Of a stretch of DNA of 64,000 bases, positions 40,434 to 51,769 are shown piece after piece. Position 1 is the first letter of the stretch. Each line of letters starts with the position of its first letter. Position numbers and translations under genes: made by a program. This stretch comes from Berberis thunbergii (lineage: Eukaryota > Streptophyta > Magnoliopsida > Ranunculales > Berberidaceae). The DNA lies in the NCBI GenBank assembly GCA_003290165.1, contig QNQO01000453.1:558001-622000 (forward strand), written 5' to 3'. The notes below the pieces were generated by a model, which worked only from the letters and a program-made list of their open reading frames with translations, was not told the DNA's origin and did no database searches.

Positions 40434-41395
40434 ATTCAGTATTAGAATTTGTGACTAGGTTGCATTGTATTCTGGGCAAGATTCCCTTGTAACAATTTCT
40501 TCTATTTACGTTTGTTAATATACTGGTCGGAGTCTACCTAACTCCCCTCCCAATTGGAGTGTTTCTCTACTGGAGATGATATATTATAGCGAACAACCCA
40601 ACACTTGGAACATACTACAACCCCATCCATTCTAGTAAAGCATTCATGAGGGAAGCATAAGTATTCTAGGTTTTTTTTTGTTTGCAATCACGTGTTTGAA
40701 TTTAGCTATTTCAGTGACACATTCAATAAGAAGTATGAAGACAATTTTAATTGAAAACTCCTTGGTGCTCTTCAATACCTTGATCTTAGGGACAACATTG
40801 TCCATTTCAATCTTGGAACGGGATCGTCAATGGGTGCCTCTTATGTGAAGTTTGGTGGTGATTACATCTCCTTGTCTTTCATTCCCTAGGTAGTACTATT
40901 TATACTTCTTATTCCTCTGATTGCTTTCTTTGGCAGGTGTGCATTCTCCAAGCTACTGGGCAGCTAGTGAGCAAGACATTGAAGAGTGCAAAGCCAGAGT
41001 GCTGGAAAATTCAAATGGCCCAAGAAACTTCCACAAATTGGCATCTAGGACCATAATTCTAGGTCATGAATCACATTTGAAAAAAGGTGGTTACGTTTGT
41101 TACAAGTGTAAGGCCATCGATTCACGTGCACTAGATGCATCAAAAAAGAAGTTGAAGAATTTGAAGGCCATCGATTCATGTATGCTGCCAGGGAGACTAA
41201 CTTTGCAGTGGACAAATTTGCGAGCTTGAGACCAAACACATAATTTATTGAAATTACACCTAGTTCATTCGCATAAGATCTTAAAAAATTGTATTTAATG
41301 ATGCAAATGGTAGAAGATACACAAGGAGGTGAAATGTAACAATATATTTTTTCAGTGGTCTAGGGAGCCCATATAAACCTCCGAGCTTGCCTTTC

Positions 41396-41426
<31 letters not shown>

Positions 41427-42417
41427 GTGTAAGGCCTGGTGATAAACGGAAATTACTGGCCACAATATGCCTGGAACAAGTTGAAGCTTGATATCCAATA
41501 ACACAATGAAAAACGATACAAACCACAATGACGGTGAACGAAAGCCAATAAAATGCTCAATTACCACATCATGTAGATCACCTCCTACCAGAACAAAAAA
41601 AATGTTGAAACTGTAGAGTTATTTGGTACGATTTCATCATCTAAACATGATTTGAACAAGGCAAGCCAACCAGTTGAAGTATGCAGAGAAATCATGAACT
41701 TCCCATGATCTTTAATCAACTTTTCCTCCCAAGAGGATGTAGCTCAGATTGTAGATCAATACCTCGTATCTAGAACTTAGCACAACCTCTTAATTCTTTG
41801 CCGATGTTTTGAAAATTGTAATGTGACAACCACAACATCCCATTTAACCATTTTGATTTCCCCTTGACCCTATAAGAAAGTTAATCAAATCAATTGCTAA
41901 TTTGTGTTCTCTATCTCAAACATAGAATCATCTCCTTGCTTGTTTGCTCAATCTTTACAATATTTTACATGCCAATGTGATATTTGCAAGCCTAACTCAA
42001 CCTTGAAAACTGGCTTACAAGGTGAGGGTTGCCCAATAGCTCATATGGAGGTCTTATTGAGTGTCCTTACACGATGGTATGGTGGACAATTCTCTCTAAC
42101 ATAATAAATAACAAAATGGGTAAGATCATTCTTTTTTACTTTGCAAATACATAGAGAACATGGCACTGCCAACATGGAGATAAAATCATATTTACAAATT
42201 ATTTGAAGAATTATAAGAACCTGTATTACTTAGTTGCATGTGTTCACACCATATTCTTCATCGTGATTCAAAGAACTACATAGGCTGTTGACTCATTTTT
42301 TCTACATAAATGAGTCAGTAAGTTTAAATGTTTGAAAATGATTTCATCTGATTCTTTCAGGATAAGAAGTGTGATATATTAGAACATCAACAAGTTCACC
42401 ACACACAACTTGATATG
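40434..42417. other. Duplicated spacer after psi4 (paralogue of about 826-9300)
   Basis: It matches 826-860, 2569-2720, 7639-9300 in order, without the Pack-MULE and copia insertions found there. A piece at 40936-41229 keeps an open frame of about 98 codons (SPSYWAASEQDIEECKARVL...) that is broken in the other copy. It looks like an exon relic but I do not recognise it. An A-rich run lies at 41396-41425. I see no functional gene. Confidence 0.55.
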
Positions 42418-42424
42418 AATTGGA

Positions 42425-42797
42425 TACCAGGTCACAACTTGCTGATAGGATATCAGGACGAGTTTTTGATAGCACTATGGCTAAGTGCTTTGCCGCTAAA
42501 GCTGCTATGCTACTGATCCAAGCACAAAATTGGCCGACTAGGTTGATTCTAGGGGATTCTGGCACTCTTCACTCACTTTTGCGCACTGACTTGGGGGAGG
42601 GACATGCGGACCTACGATAGACACGGCAACCCATTATCTATAGTATTAAGTCTCTTTGGCTTAATTTGCTGTACTGGTCATGTAATTTTATTCATAGGGA
42701 TTTAAATTGCGAAGCTCACTTGTTAGCTTCCAATGCTGGACATACTCTATGTAGCTCTATTTAATATTAATATATGCTAAGTCTTTTATATAAAAAA
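42425..42797 (+). mobile_element. 5'-truncated LINE tail with RNase H-like sequence and poly(A)
   Basis: Bounded by a 7-bp target duplication AATTGGA (42418-42424 and 42798-42804). The other spacer copy near 9301 reads GATATGAACTGAAGGGCTCA with no insert. The sequence reads AAKAAMLLIQAQNWPTRLIL followed by GDSGTLHSLL, then SCNFIHRDLNCEAHLLASNA, the RNase H-like region found at the end of plant L1 ORF2. An A-run (TATAAAAAAAA) closes the 3' end, as expected from target-primed reverse transcription. Confidence 0.8.
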
Positions 42798-42804
42798 AAT
42801 TGGA

Positions 42805-43127
42805 CGACTCACTAGACTTCCTCCATCTTTTTTCAATCTGCTCTAATTCAGACGCAATTTGACTACATATTTTCCACACACAGAGAGATTTGTATGGACG
42901 TGGCAATTAAAAGTAAGAAAGAAAATTGATTATGCGAATATGACTTTTAAGTAACATGCTAATGATATCCACACAAAAAATTACCGTAGCCTAAAATGCA
43001 AAAAATATGTCAAAATCGATTATGGTAATGAATTTTAGTATGTATAAAACGAATTATTCACAATTCAACCCCACTGCTGGTCCCTCAAATACTAACGTCT
43101 TGTATGCTTATTATGTTCATCTTGGAT
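42805..43127 (+). promoter_or_regulatory. Upstream region of RLP psi5
   Basis: This matches 9330-9942 minus the CACTA-type MITE. It ends CATCTTGGATCTGTAACC directly before the ATG of psi5. I see no strong TATA box; ATGTATAAAACG at about 43039-43050 is the nearest candidate. Confidence 0.5.
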
Positions 43128-44562
43128 CTGTAACCATGTTTCTTCCTCTTCTTCTGCACAATTATCATTTTCTTCTTCTTTTTTCTTCATTATTTGTTGT
43201 CATCTAGTTTCCTCACAAACCTATGCATTCAACACTCGTGGTGGTGAAAGTAGTCCCGTAGAAGTCCAGTGTAGAAAAAGGGTGAAAAAAGCACTTCTAA
43301 AGGTTAATAAAGGTCTCCTAGATCCTTCAAATTGCATTCTGTCATGGGTAGAAGAAGTAAATTGTTGTGAATGGAGAGGGGTCAAGTGCAACAACAAATC
43401 AGGACATGTTGTTATGCTTGATCTTCATAATCCATATACTACTCGTAATCATAAAGGTGACAACACCACAAGTTTGGGAGGTGAGATAAGTCCTATTTTA
43501 CTTGACTTACCATTTCTAAGCCACTTGGACTTGAGTTTCAACAATTTCAATTATACACCCATTCCTGTATTCTACGACTCACTTTTTCTCTATGAACTTC
43601 TCTAATGCTTGTTTTGGTGGTCAAATTCCTAGTCAGATGGGAAATCTTTCCCATCTGCACTATCTTGATCTGAGCTATTTTGCTCTGTCCAACTATTTTC
43701 ATTACAACGGTTATGCTGCACCACCAAGTTTATATGTAAACAATCATGATTAGCTTTCTTGTTTTCGTTCTTTGAGATATCTCGATATGAGTGGGACGAA
43801 CTTAAGTCATGTTTCTGATTGGTTGCATAAGATCAACAATCTCCCTTCTCTTAAGGAATTGAAATTTGAATGGTCTGGACTTGGTGATCAAATTTCTCCT
43901 TCTTCATCTCTTACAGACCTTACTAATTTCACATCTCTCGAGTTCATTGATTTTTCTTACAACTCCTTGTCATGTGCAACTTTTGACGCCCTTAGGAATT
44001 CAACTCCGCTTGTGTATCTTAGCTTTTCATGGAATGAGCTGAATTGTCCAATTCCTCATTTTCTTGGACAAATGAAATTCCTTATACATCTTGATGTATT
44101 CAAAAGCAAATTAAAAGGTAAAATCCCTGATTCCCTTGGCAACATCACTTCTCTTACATATGTAGATTTATCATTCAATGAAATCGAAGGAGGGATTCCA
44201 AGCACCTTAGGGGAGCTTTGTAACCTACAAACATTAAGACTGAGTGAAAATAATCTCACGGGGAGATATCAGTTGGATATTGGTCTGGGTGCACAAGTAA
44301 CACTTTACAAGAGTTGGATTTATTTGATAACAAGCTTCATGGCCATTTCCCCAAGGATCTTGGAAGATTTTCTTTGTTAAAATACTTAAGCCTCTGGGAA
44401 AATCAATTGAATGGGACTTTGCTAAGAAGCATGGGACAACTAACTGAACTTGTCGAGTTGTCTCTTTCTTCGAATTCTTTGTAGGGAGTCATATATGAAT
44501 CTCACCTATCCGGTCTCTCTAAATTACAATATCTAGACCTGTCTTGGAACTCATTATCTTAG
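43128..44562 (+). pseudogene. LRR receptor-like protein pseudogene psi5, N-terminal half
   Basis: ATG 43128 starts a hydrophobic signal peptide (MFLPLLLHNYHFLLLF). A frameshift/stop near 43206 separates it from the LRRNT_2 domain, which is well kept: ALLKVNKGLLDPSN, then LSWVEEVNCCEWRGVKCNNK with the Cys pair and tryptophans typical of RLPs. LRRs follow (FLSHLDLSFNNFNYTPIP; LKGKIPDSLGNITSLTYVDL; LGELCNLQTLRLSENNLTG) with frame changes near 43600 and 44270 and a stop at 43752. The match ends at LQYLDLSWNSLS (about 44560), and the C-terminal LRRs, cap and membrane segment are missing. The N-terminal domain is the most intact in the window. Confidence 0.88.
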
Positions 44563-45390
44563 AAAATTTGAATTTGCTTAGCTCCTAAACTAAATTATAC
44601 ATTCATTATATCATTTTGGAGGTGCAGTTCATCTCAATTTTTTTCACTTGGTGCAGTAAGTGACAATGTTTTGAGATACTCTTCTTTACTAAATTTTTAG
44701 CTTTGAAGTGCTAATTCAAACACTTTTTTTTATCTACCTTTGCGCATGCCTTGATATTTTGTCTCTACCTCCTTGACATAATTTAGCCAACACCATAATT
44801 TAAGCCTTTCGACTAAGAGAAAATTTTTCCTTTTTGTGGGAATGATGTTTGTGTTACAACTAGAGGAAAATTCTATTGGTTGTAAATGTAAACTTTGAAT
44901 AAATTTTTTTGTGGTTAATTAGATTTCTTGGATATCAAAATTGTTTTATAGCTTTAATTTTGCAAATTGAGTTGAGCGAGAAATCTTATCTTTGTTATTC
45001 GTAAAAAAATGCTTAGCTTCTCTAAAATTCAAAATCTACATTCATCTTGATCTTTTATTTGGCAGTTGAGGTGGCATCCTCTCGTTGGCTAGCATTTTTC
45101 AAAAAAACAATAAATGTTAGCCAAAGAAAATAAGCAATGTCATGAACTACATTAAAATGCCAAAATTAATATAGGATTTGAATGACAAAGTAGAGATTTT
45201 CTATTATTGATGCACCTCAAGTATTGTAACCTAGTCACTATTGTTTCTCTCGACAGCCACAATTACTTCCTCACTCTCATTGATGCAATTGAATTCTATT
45301 TGTAGTCCCGTATTTATGTTTTCATCAATTTTAGTGCCTCTATAAGTTATTTAATTTTTCCTAGCCAAGGTTATAATTTAATGTTCTAGA
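44563..45390. other. AT-rich intergenic sequence, no gene seen
   Basis: No recognisable coding, repeat or RNA feature. It lies between the truncated psi5 and a LINE tail. Confidence 0.5.
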
Positions 45391-45394
45391 AATA

Positions 45395-45665
45395 TTGAGA
45401 AAGGCGTTTAACGTGGTTTGGTCACATGTGGAGGAGACCAAGCTTGACGCTAATTAGAAAATGTGTAGAATGACAAATTAATGGAAGGTGTCGATGGAGG
45501 GGACGATCATTGAAAACTTGGATGGAGGCGGTGAAGGAAAACATCCTTGAACTTGGATTAGACGAGGATATGTGGGAAGACTGCATTGCTTGGAGAACCA
45601 AAATCCGTGTAGCCGACCCCAAAGTATCTGGAATGGGCTTTGATGATGATCATGACTCGCATTAA
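45395..45665 (+). mobile_element. RTE-type LINE, C-terminal coding remnant
   Basis: Reads LTWFGHMWRRPSLTLIRKC, then RWRGRSLKTWMEAVKENILE and LGLDEDMWEDCIAWRTKIRV with ADP. This is the conserved C-terminus of plant RTE-clade LINE reverse transcriptases, usually followed by the short 3' end GGATGATGATGATGA (here GGGCTTTGATGATGATCATG). The rest of the element is absent, and there is a stop inside (about 45458). Typical 5' truncation. Confidence 0.75.
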
Positions 45666-46399
45666 AAATTCTTTTAGTCTGACTGACTTGGTTGAGATAT
45701 TGTGTGGTAGACTGCTATCTTATGCCCTAGTATAAGTTTGTATACTATTTCGCAGTATTTTTATTACTGTTTTTTAGTCTTGGCAAAGATTCCCCCAATT
45801 TTAAAAACTTTTTCATTTTGAGAACCCGAAGTGACAGTTGTGAATCATTCCGTATGGTAGGTAAATCAGGAATGAGACATTAGAAAATACCAACAGTCAT
45901 TCAGAAAAGGCCCTGCTAAATAACACCCCCACTTCTACTGATAGACACCACCAACCCCTTACTTTATGAAGGAACCACCCCCTTTCTGAAGGACACCACT
46001 ATCTGCTAAAGGACACCGTTAATAAAAGGAAAAAACACTTAACCCCTCTTTTCATCTCTCTTTTTCTTCTCCATCAACTACTACCGCCGCCACCTCCTCC
46101 CTTCACAACCACCACCTTTCATTTACATCTTCCTATTTTCTTCTTTCTCTTCCCTTCATATTTTTCTTTTCATTCCCCACTGATTTTTGATTATTTATAT
46201 ATGTATATTTTTTCGATGTGCGATCCTGCGACGCGGACGACTACGCTCCTTTTTTAATTTTTTACTCCTTCTATCTGTTTACAGTGAGACCGACAACCAC
46301 CCCGCCTCCTCCTATCTTCGTCTCCTTCCCTTTCTATTTAATTTATTTCCCTTTTTCGCTATCACCACCAACCATCAGCAACCCCAACCTTTTTTGTTT
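45666..46399. other. Non-coding, with short direct repeats
   Basis: No gene seen. GGACACC-type repeats occur (45944-46010: AGACACCACCAACCCC, GAAGGACACCACTATC, AAAGGACACCGTTAA). A CT-rich stretch with TTCTTTCTCTTCCCTTC follows at about 46050-46330, resembling a promoter/leader but without a downstream gene. Confidence 0.4.
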
Positions 46400-46419
46400 G
46401 CTATGATGATGGTGATGTA

Positions 46420-46750
46420 GTAGTGGTGGTGACGGCGAGGTGGTGATGGTGAGGTTGTGGTGGCGAAGGGGTGGAGAGGTGGTGGTGTTCCACATCCTCC
46501 CATATTTTTATTTCCCTTCTCCTTTTCCTTTTTTTCTCCCTGGCGGTGGCGAGGTGGTGGTGGTGGTGATGGCGAGGTGGCGGTGGTGGTAAAAAAGAAG
46601 GAGGAGAGGAGGTGGTGTCCCACTTCCTCCCATATTTTTTTCTTCTTATTCTCTTCCTCTTTTTTTCTCCCTTGCAGTGGTGGTGGTGAGGTGGCGGTGG
46701 TGATAGCGAGGTGGTGGTGGTGGTAAAGGGGCAGAGTGGTGGTGGTGTAC
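46420..46750. repeat. GGT-rich imperfect tandem repeat
   Basis: About three units of roughly 120-130 bp, each a GGTGGTGGT/GGCGGTGG stretch followed by CCTCCCATATTTTT and a T/C-rich block (46496-46545, 46624-46672). It gives long open readings rich in Pro/His/Ser on one strand and Gly/Val on the other. I treat them as repeat artefacts, not genes. Confidence 0.7.
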
Positions 46751-46794
46751 TTCCTTTTTTTATCTTCGCCCTCGCGACGATTCGTGTGAGTGTG

Positions 46795-46908
46795 GTAAAA
46801 TTGTCCCATGCGACAGTTCCTGCGAGTGGGGAACCCACACCAATAAAGATTTGGGCAAGTATGGGTTCTCCATTCGCAGGAACCGCCATGAGTGGGACAA
46901 ATTTGACA
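46795..46908. repeat. Imperfect inverted repeat (hairpin), arms about 42 bp
   Basis: Left arm AATTGTCCCATGCGACAGTT...GGGGAACCCAC; right arm GGGTTCTCCATTCGCAGGAA...GAGTGGGACAAATTTG. The arms pair with a loop of about 25 nt. The transcript of either strand would fold into a long stem, similar to small MITEs or miRNA-like precursors. Confidence 0.65.
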
Positions 46909-47413
46909 CATTAGTTTTTCCAAAGATATATACTTATATCTCGAGGTTCATCTGTGGGTTAATGTTTGAAGGGAATTTTTATAATCAACGTGAGTCTTTT
47001 GAATGTCAACGCATGTTGGCTGCTAATTCTAGGGGAAACTGCATCAGTGATTATGTTGGGGTATCCTCTAATTAGCTATTTTAATAGAAAAAATTGCAAA
47101 TAACCCAATTTTTTTTCTTTTTCTTTTTGTAAATATATAATTTCACATTTGAAATTAATTTTTTCCATAACTTTATACACCAATTTGATTTGTCCCAATA
47201 TATTTATCGTTTATGCTCTTACAAAGTAGCTTATTGGATTCATTTCCTCCCTCATATATTAGATAGAGTTTTGTTTAGCAATTGGTATTTTGTATATATT
47301 TATGTATAGTTCAAATTTTAACAAAAATTATTCTAATGTAATTATTATTATATTATTAATAATTAAGTATGATTCATCACTCTCCCCTTCAACAAATTTT
47401 TTGGCTCCGTCAC

Positions 47414-48370
47414 TAGGGGCATTTTGATATTTTAGTATTTTAGTTTCCCCACCCACACATCAATGTAATGTTAGATATTTTACCTTTTTCTAGCTCCTAC
47501 TAGTGTACCAGTCATACCATTGGCACAACTATACACTTTCCACATAGCATATACCTGTGCCATTGGCACGGGTACAGTGTCATGCCTTCAACATGACACT
47601 CTGGTCCTTGGGTCGTGCCTTTGGCACTCTCCAAATAGGTCACTAAATTACCAAATATGAAAATAAATTATTGCTTACTAAAACATTGATTAATTATATT
47701 TTTTCACTCTTATTGATATTATAATTTATTTATACGCTTCATCATTATAATATACTACTTTAACCTTCTCTTTGTTGTGACTTTGCTCATTGTAAATTTG
47801 ACTGTCCTAATTACCCCCAATTCAATAAAGCATGTTATTTCAAGATGTTAAAAAAATATTTACTTTAATTTAATAAGATGATCAAACTCAAAAATTTGAT
47901 TACTATTGGATTTTTGTCTTCATTGGGCCTGATTTATAAACTTGTAGGCCAGAATTTTGCCCACATGTAAGATTAGGTTGAACTGACCTTATAAAAGAAA
48001 AAAAAAGACATTGAAAAATCAAAGTCTTGATGAGGGACATTTAGCAATTTGGAAAATGGGGATGGAAGGGGCATTTTAAGATTTGGTTAATGGGGAGGGG
48101 CAATTTCAAAATTTGTGAATAGATAGAGGCAATATCGTAATTTGTCGAGGGAACGACATTTCGTAATTTGGAGAATGGAAAGGCATTTTATGGGATTTGG
48201 TGAACGGAGAGGGGCATGTTTGGAATTTTGTGAGTCGGTAGAGGCAATATCGTAATTTATCGAGGGAAGGTCATTTTCATAATTGTGCTTACAGGAAGAG
48301 CTTTTTCGAGATTTCCAAAAGATTAGGAGGCAATATCATAATTTTTAGGTTTTGCATATTTATGGGCAGC
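47414..48370. repeat. Degenerate repeats between the dispersed element and the MULE
   Basis: 47414-47490 (GGGGCATTTTGATATTTTAGTA...CAATGTAATGTTAGATATTTTACC) is a third copy of the ~125-bp repeat at 55988 and 56136. 48030-48330 holds about eight degenerate units of the kind GGGGCAATATCGTAATTTGTCGAG/GGGGCATTTT.GATTTGG.GAA, 30-45 bp each. No gene seen. Confidence 0.55.
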
Positions 48371-48744
48371 GACTACTCCACACCACCATAAGTGCTTTCT
48401 CACACCACCAATGAGTTTTTTTACTCATATCACCAATAAATATGCAAAACCTAAAAAGAAACCAAAAATCAAAACGACAAAAACGCAAAAAATACCCAAA
48501 AAAGCAAAGTCCTCTCCTCGATATCTCGCACTATTTGCTGCGTGTCGTCCGAAACTCAATGACCAAACTCCACTTCGTCGTCCTCGTCCTCCTCATCTTC
48601 CCTATCTCTTCCTCTTTGCAAAAATCCCAAAATCACAAAAACCCTTGGTCTTCTCGTCCTCGTCCTCCTTCGCTCCTCTATTTCTCCCTCTTCAGTTGCA
48701 TTCCGCTACATTTCATTTGGAAGAACTTATCTTGATTTTATTAT

Positions 48745-51700
48745 ATGGAAATGAAAGGGTTTAGTGAAGTTGATGGTGTTAGATATAAAGATTTTAAGGG
48801 TGAACATGAGGGTGAAGAAGATGATCAATTTAAAGAGCAAGGACAATCCATTTCAATAGATGTAATTTGCATAAAAAAATTTCATCTAATTTGCATCAAT
48901 TTTTTAAAATAATTTTTTGATTATTGTATGATGCATTGGTGCATAGGCATCTCTAATTGATGTAATAAGTACGGAGATGCATTTTAACGATATTGAGAAC
49001 CCAGAGATGCACCATTTAGAGGTAACCACCATTTTGTTGTTAAGTAAATTAAAACTTTAATCAATATATGAAACTAATTATAAAATGAATCATTATGCAG
49101 ACTGATGATGATAATGTTGATGGAAGTGGTGACATTAACAATGATGAAAGATCATTGGCACTGGTAGTCGATGATAATCACTTATTTGTTACAGATGAGA
49201 TAAGATAGTTTATGTGTTTTCGTTTTCACTATTTCCCATTATTATAAATATGTTGTTATTAACAAGTTTAAATTTTGTTTAGGTATTCTCATCAAGGTCT
49301 GCGTTGATAGCTTGGGTCCAAGGCATCTGTAGGGATAATAACATAGTTGTTATTATCACTAAATCAGAACCTGCTAATCAAATACGAAAGGGAATGATCA
49401 ATTTTGGTTATGAAAGGGGAGGAAAACCAGATAAAAGATTAAATAATTTTGTTCAATCAAATAGTACAAAGAAATGTGGCTACAAATTTCAATTGAGAGG
49501 GATCCCACTACATAATGACCATTGGATGTTGCAAGTGACATGTGGAATCCACAATCATCATCGATCAAACTCACTTATTGGTCATTCGTTTGTTGGAAAA
49601 TTGAATGAAGAGGAGATGATTTATCTGCAGAATATGGAGAAGTCGGGTGTGAACCCTCGCCACATCTTGTCTTGGCTGAAAGAGATGTATTCGAATAATA
49701 TCTCGACTTTGAAGCATATTTACAATGTAATTTGCCGGATAAAACTACTCCAACAAAGAGGCAGGATGAGTTTGCAACATACTCTACACTTTTTGAGCGG
49801 GCACAAATACATAGAGTGGCATATTGTTGATCAGGGGAATAAAGTCACCAACCTTTTTTGGCTCATTATAAATCTATTTAGTTGGCAAAGTGTTTTCCAC
49901 AAGTAATGTTTATGGATTGCACGTATAAAACGAATTGCTATAGGATGTCGTTGTTTGAGATTGTTGGTGTGACGTTGACCGTAAAAGCCTTCAATGTTGC
50001 ATTTATGTGTTCTGAGAAGGAAGAGTCAAACTTTTGGGCATTGGAAAAACTTGCAAGAATTTTTGAGTTAGACAACTTGCCAAGCGTGTTTGTGACTGAT
50101 AGAGAATTGGGTTTGATCATGGCTATTGAGTGAGTTTTTCCAAAGGCACGGATATTATTGTGCACAAGACACATCAACACAAATGTTGAGAAAAACTGCA
50201 AAAAACACTTTGTGGACAATGACCGGTGGGTCTAGTTTATAGATTCCTTTTCAAATTTGTATAAATCAAGTACAAAAGATAAATGGAACAAGGCTACAAT
50301 TGAGTTTGATAGAAGTTGGGCATGATACCCAAAGTATTTGGAATATGTCAAAACAGTTTGTTATAATCGGAAGGAGTACTTTGTCAGTGCGTGGATCGAT
50401 ACATTTATACATTTTGGCCAATGGACAACTGGTCGAGTTGAAGGTGCACACTCGAAGTTGAATCACTTGTTGAAAAATTCACAAGGCACATTCTTGAATG
50501 TCTAGACAAAGATGCATGAATGATCAAAATCCAACTGGTAGAGATAGAATCGTCATTTCAACAAAGTCTGACGAAGGTGCAGACTGACCATATGTTCAGT
50601 TTATTTGGCTTACTTCATGGGTTGGTGGTGTACAATGCTATTGATTTAATCAATTCAGAAATTCGGAGGTGTGAAAATATGGGCATTGACCCTATCAAGT
50701 GTGGTTGTGTCCTTCGAACCACTCATGGATTATGTTGTGTTCATGAACTTACAGGTTATCTAACTCCCACAGGACAAATTTCAGTATGCACCATAGACAA
50801 GTATTGGTTTCACTTTGGCACAACACCTATTCGTGAATGTGGGGATGTGATTATAGACCCAGTGGTCGACATCCTTATGAATTGGTTTAATGATTTAATT
50901 CATGATCAGAAGTTGGTGATGAAGATGAAGCTTATAGAGTTGAGTTCCTCGGGTGACACTGTAATGACTGAACCATCAACACTTGTGGTTGACAAGGGGA
51001 GACCTAAAAAGAAGAAGCTGACTAAGCACGAGAGGTCCACAAAAAAATCGGTACACGAATACACCATAATCCAAGAAGAAATGAAAGGCAAAAGTATAAA
51101 GGTGTCAAACAAAAAGGAGAAGCCGAAAATTCATAACAATATATTGATGCGCCAAATTCCGTCTTGGATATGGGATTATATTGACAACATTGAGAACTAT
51201 TCAGGCGATGAAAATTGTGGCTTTCAATGCATAACGAAATTCCTACATTACGACGACGAAAGTGGTTGGAAATAGGTATAGAAAGACCTACTGATGGAGC
51301 TTGAAAGTAATGAACAATTGTGGGTTGCAATGTGGCACGAGTCAGGGGTCAAGGTAGTTAAGGATGCTTTTCTAATTCTTGAAGGCCAAGTGTGAATAGA
51401 CAATAAAAATTGGTTTATAGACCCCGATATGTTATAACTCGCAGAGAACCATTACCAGTATGTCTTTGTTTTATATGGGAACCAAAGCATGAGCTGTTTT
51501 CTATATCTTTACCCGACACTACAGTTTGACGAAGGACATGTTTGTTTTATGGCACACCTGGCGCAGAGCAGTCACTATGTCTTCCTTTATAAGTATCTGA
51601 AACCACCATTGCCTCCTATAGGACCAACTTGGTCATGTCACATGTTTCCTAAAACAATTTCATTGAAGAACAGTTTTGATGTCCAGCTCGGGATTGGTGC

Positions 51701-51752
51701 GACAATGGTGAAGAAGTTCAATGAGAGAATAAGAAGAATGTCAACAAGTTAA
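48745..51752 (+). pseudogene. MULE transposase with SWIM-type zinc finger and OTU domain, degenerate
   Basis: Probable short first exons at 48745, 48947 and 49100 (acidic, MEMKGFSEVDGVRYKDFKGE). The main part starts at 49284 with VFSSRSALIAWVQGIC and the FAR1-like DNA-binding region (KKCGYKFQLRGIPLHNDHWM, GIHNHH). The MULE domain shows MFMDCTYKTN (about 49905), VFVTDRELGL (about 50088) and RVEGAHSKLNHLL (about 50438), the three acidic catalytic sites. A CxC..CxH-like zinc finger (KCGCVLRTTHGLCCVHEL, about 50699) follows. Then comes an OTU-type cysteine protease start, GDENCGFQCI (about 51206), and further OTU-like text to 51750. Frames change near 49890 and 50515 and between 51275 and 51489. 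Stops occur at 50131, 50236, 50503 and 51273 among others. OTU domains fused to MULE transposases are known in plants. Broken copy. Confidence 0.85.
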
Positions 51753-51769
51753 ACGAGGTCATAACCATA

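Larger units (their letters stand above)
46400..47413 (-). repeat. Second copy of the dispersed element seen at 13387/16383, reverse orientation
   Basis: 47064-47413 is the reverse complement of 13387-13736 (GACGGAGCCAAA end at 47411, CTAATTAGAGGATACC end at 47064). 46780-47063 corresponds to 15827 onward (ACTCACGTTGATTA and GATGAACCTCGAGATATAAG in the reverse reading). This copy lacks the Athila-like LTR. The inner part, 46420-46740, is made of GGTGGTGGT-rich imperfect tandem repeats (next entries). No transposase or clear end is visible. Confidence 0.6.

Noticed and set aside
45422..45622. Minus-strand 66-codon reading
   Set aside because: Shadow of the RTE LINE C-terminus on the + strand.
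46375..46923. 182- and 162-codon Pro/His-rich readings and their Gly-rich complements
   Set aside because: Translations of GGTGGT tandem repeats; frames shift with the repeat units and no start context or domain is present.
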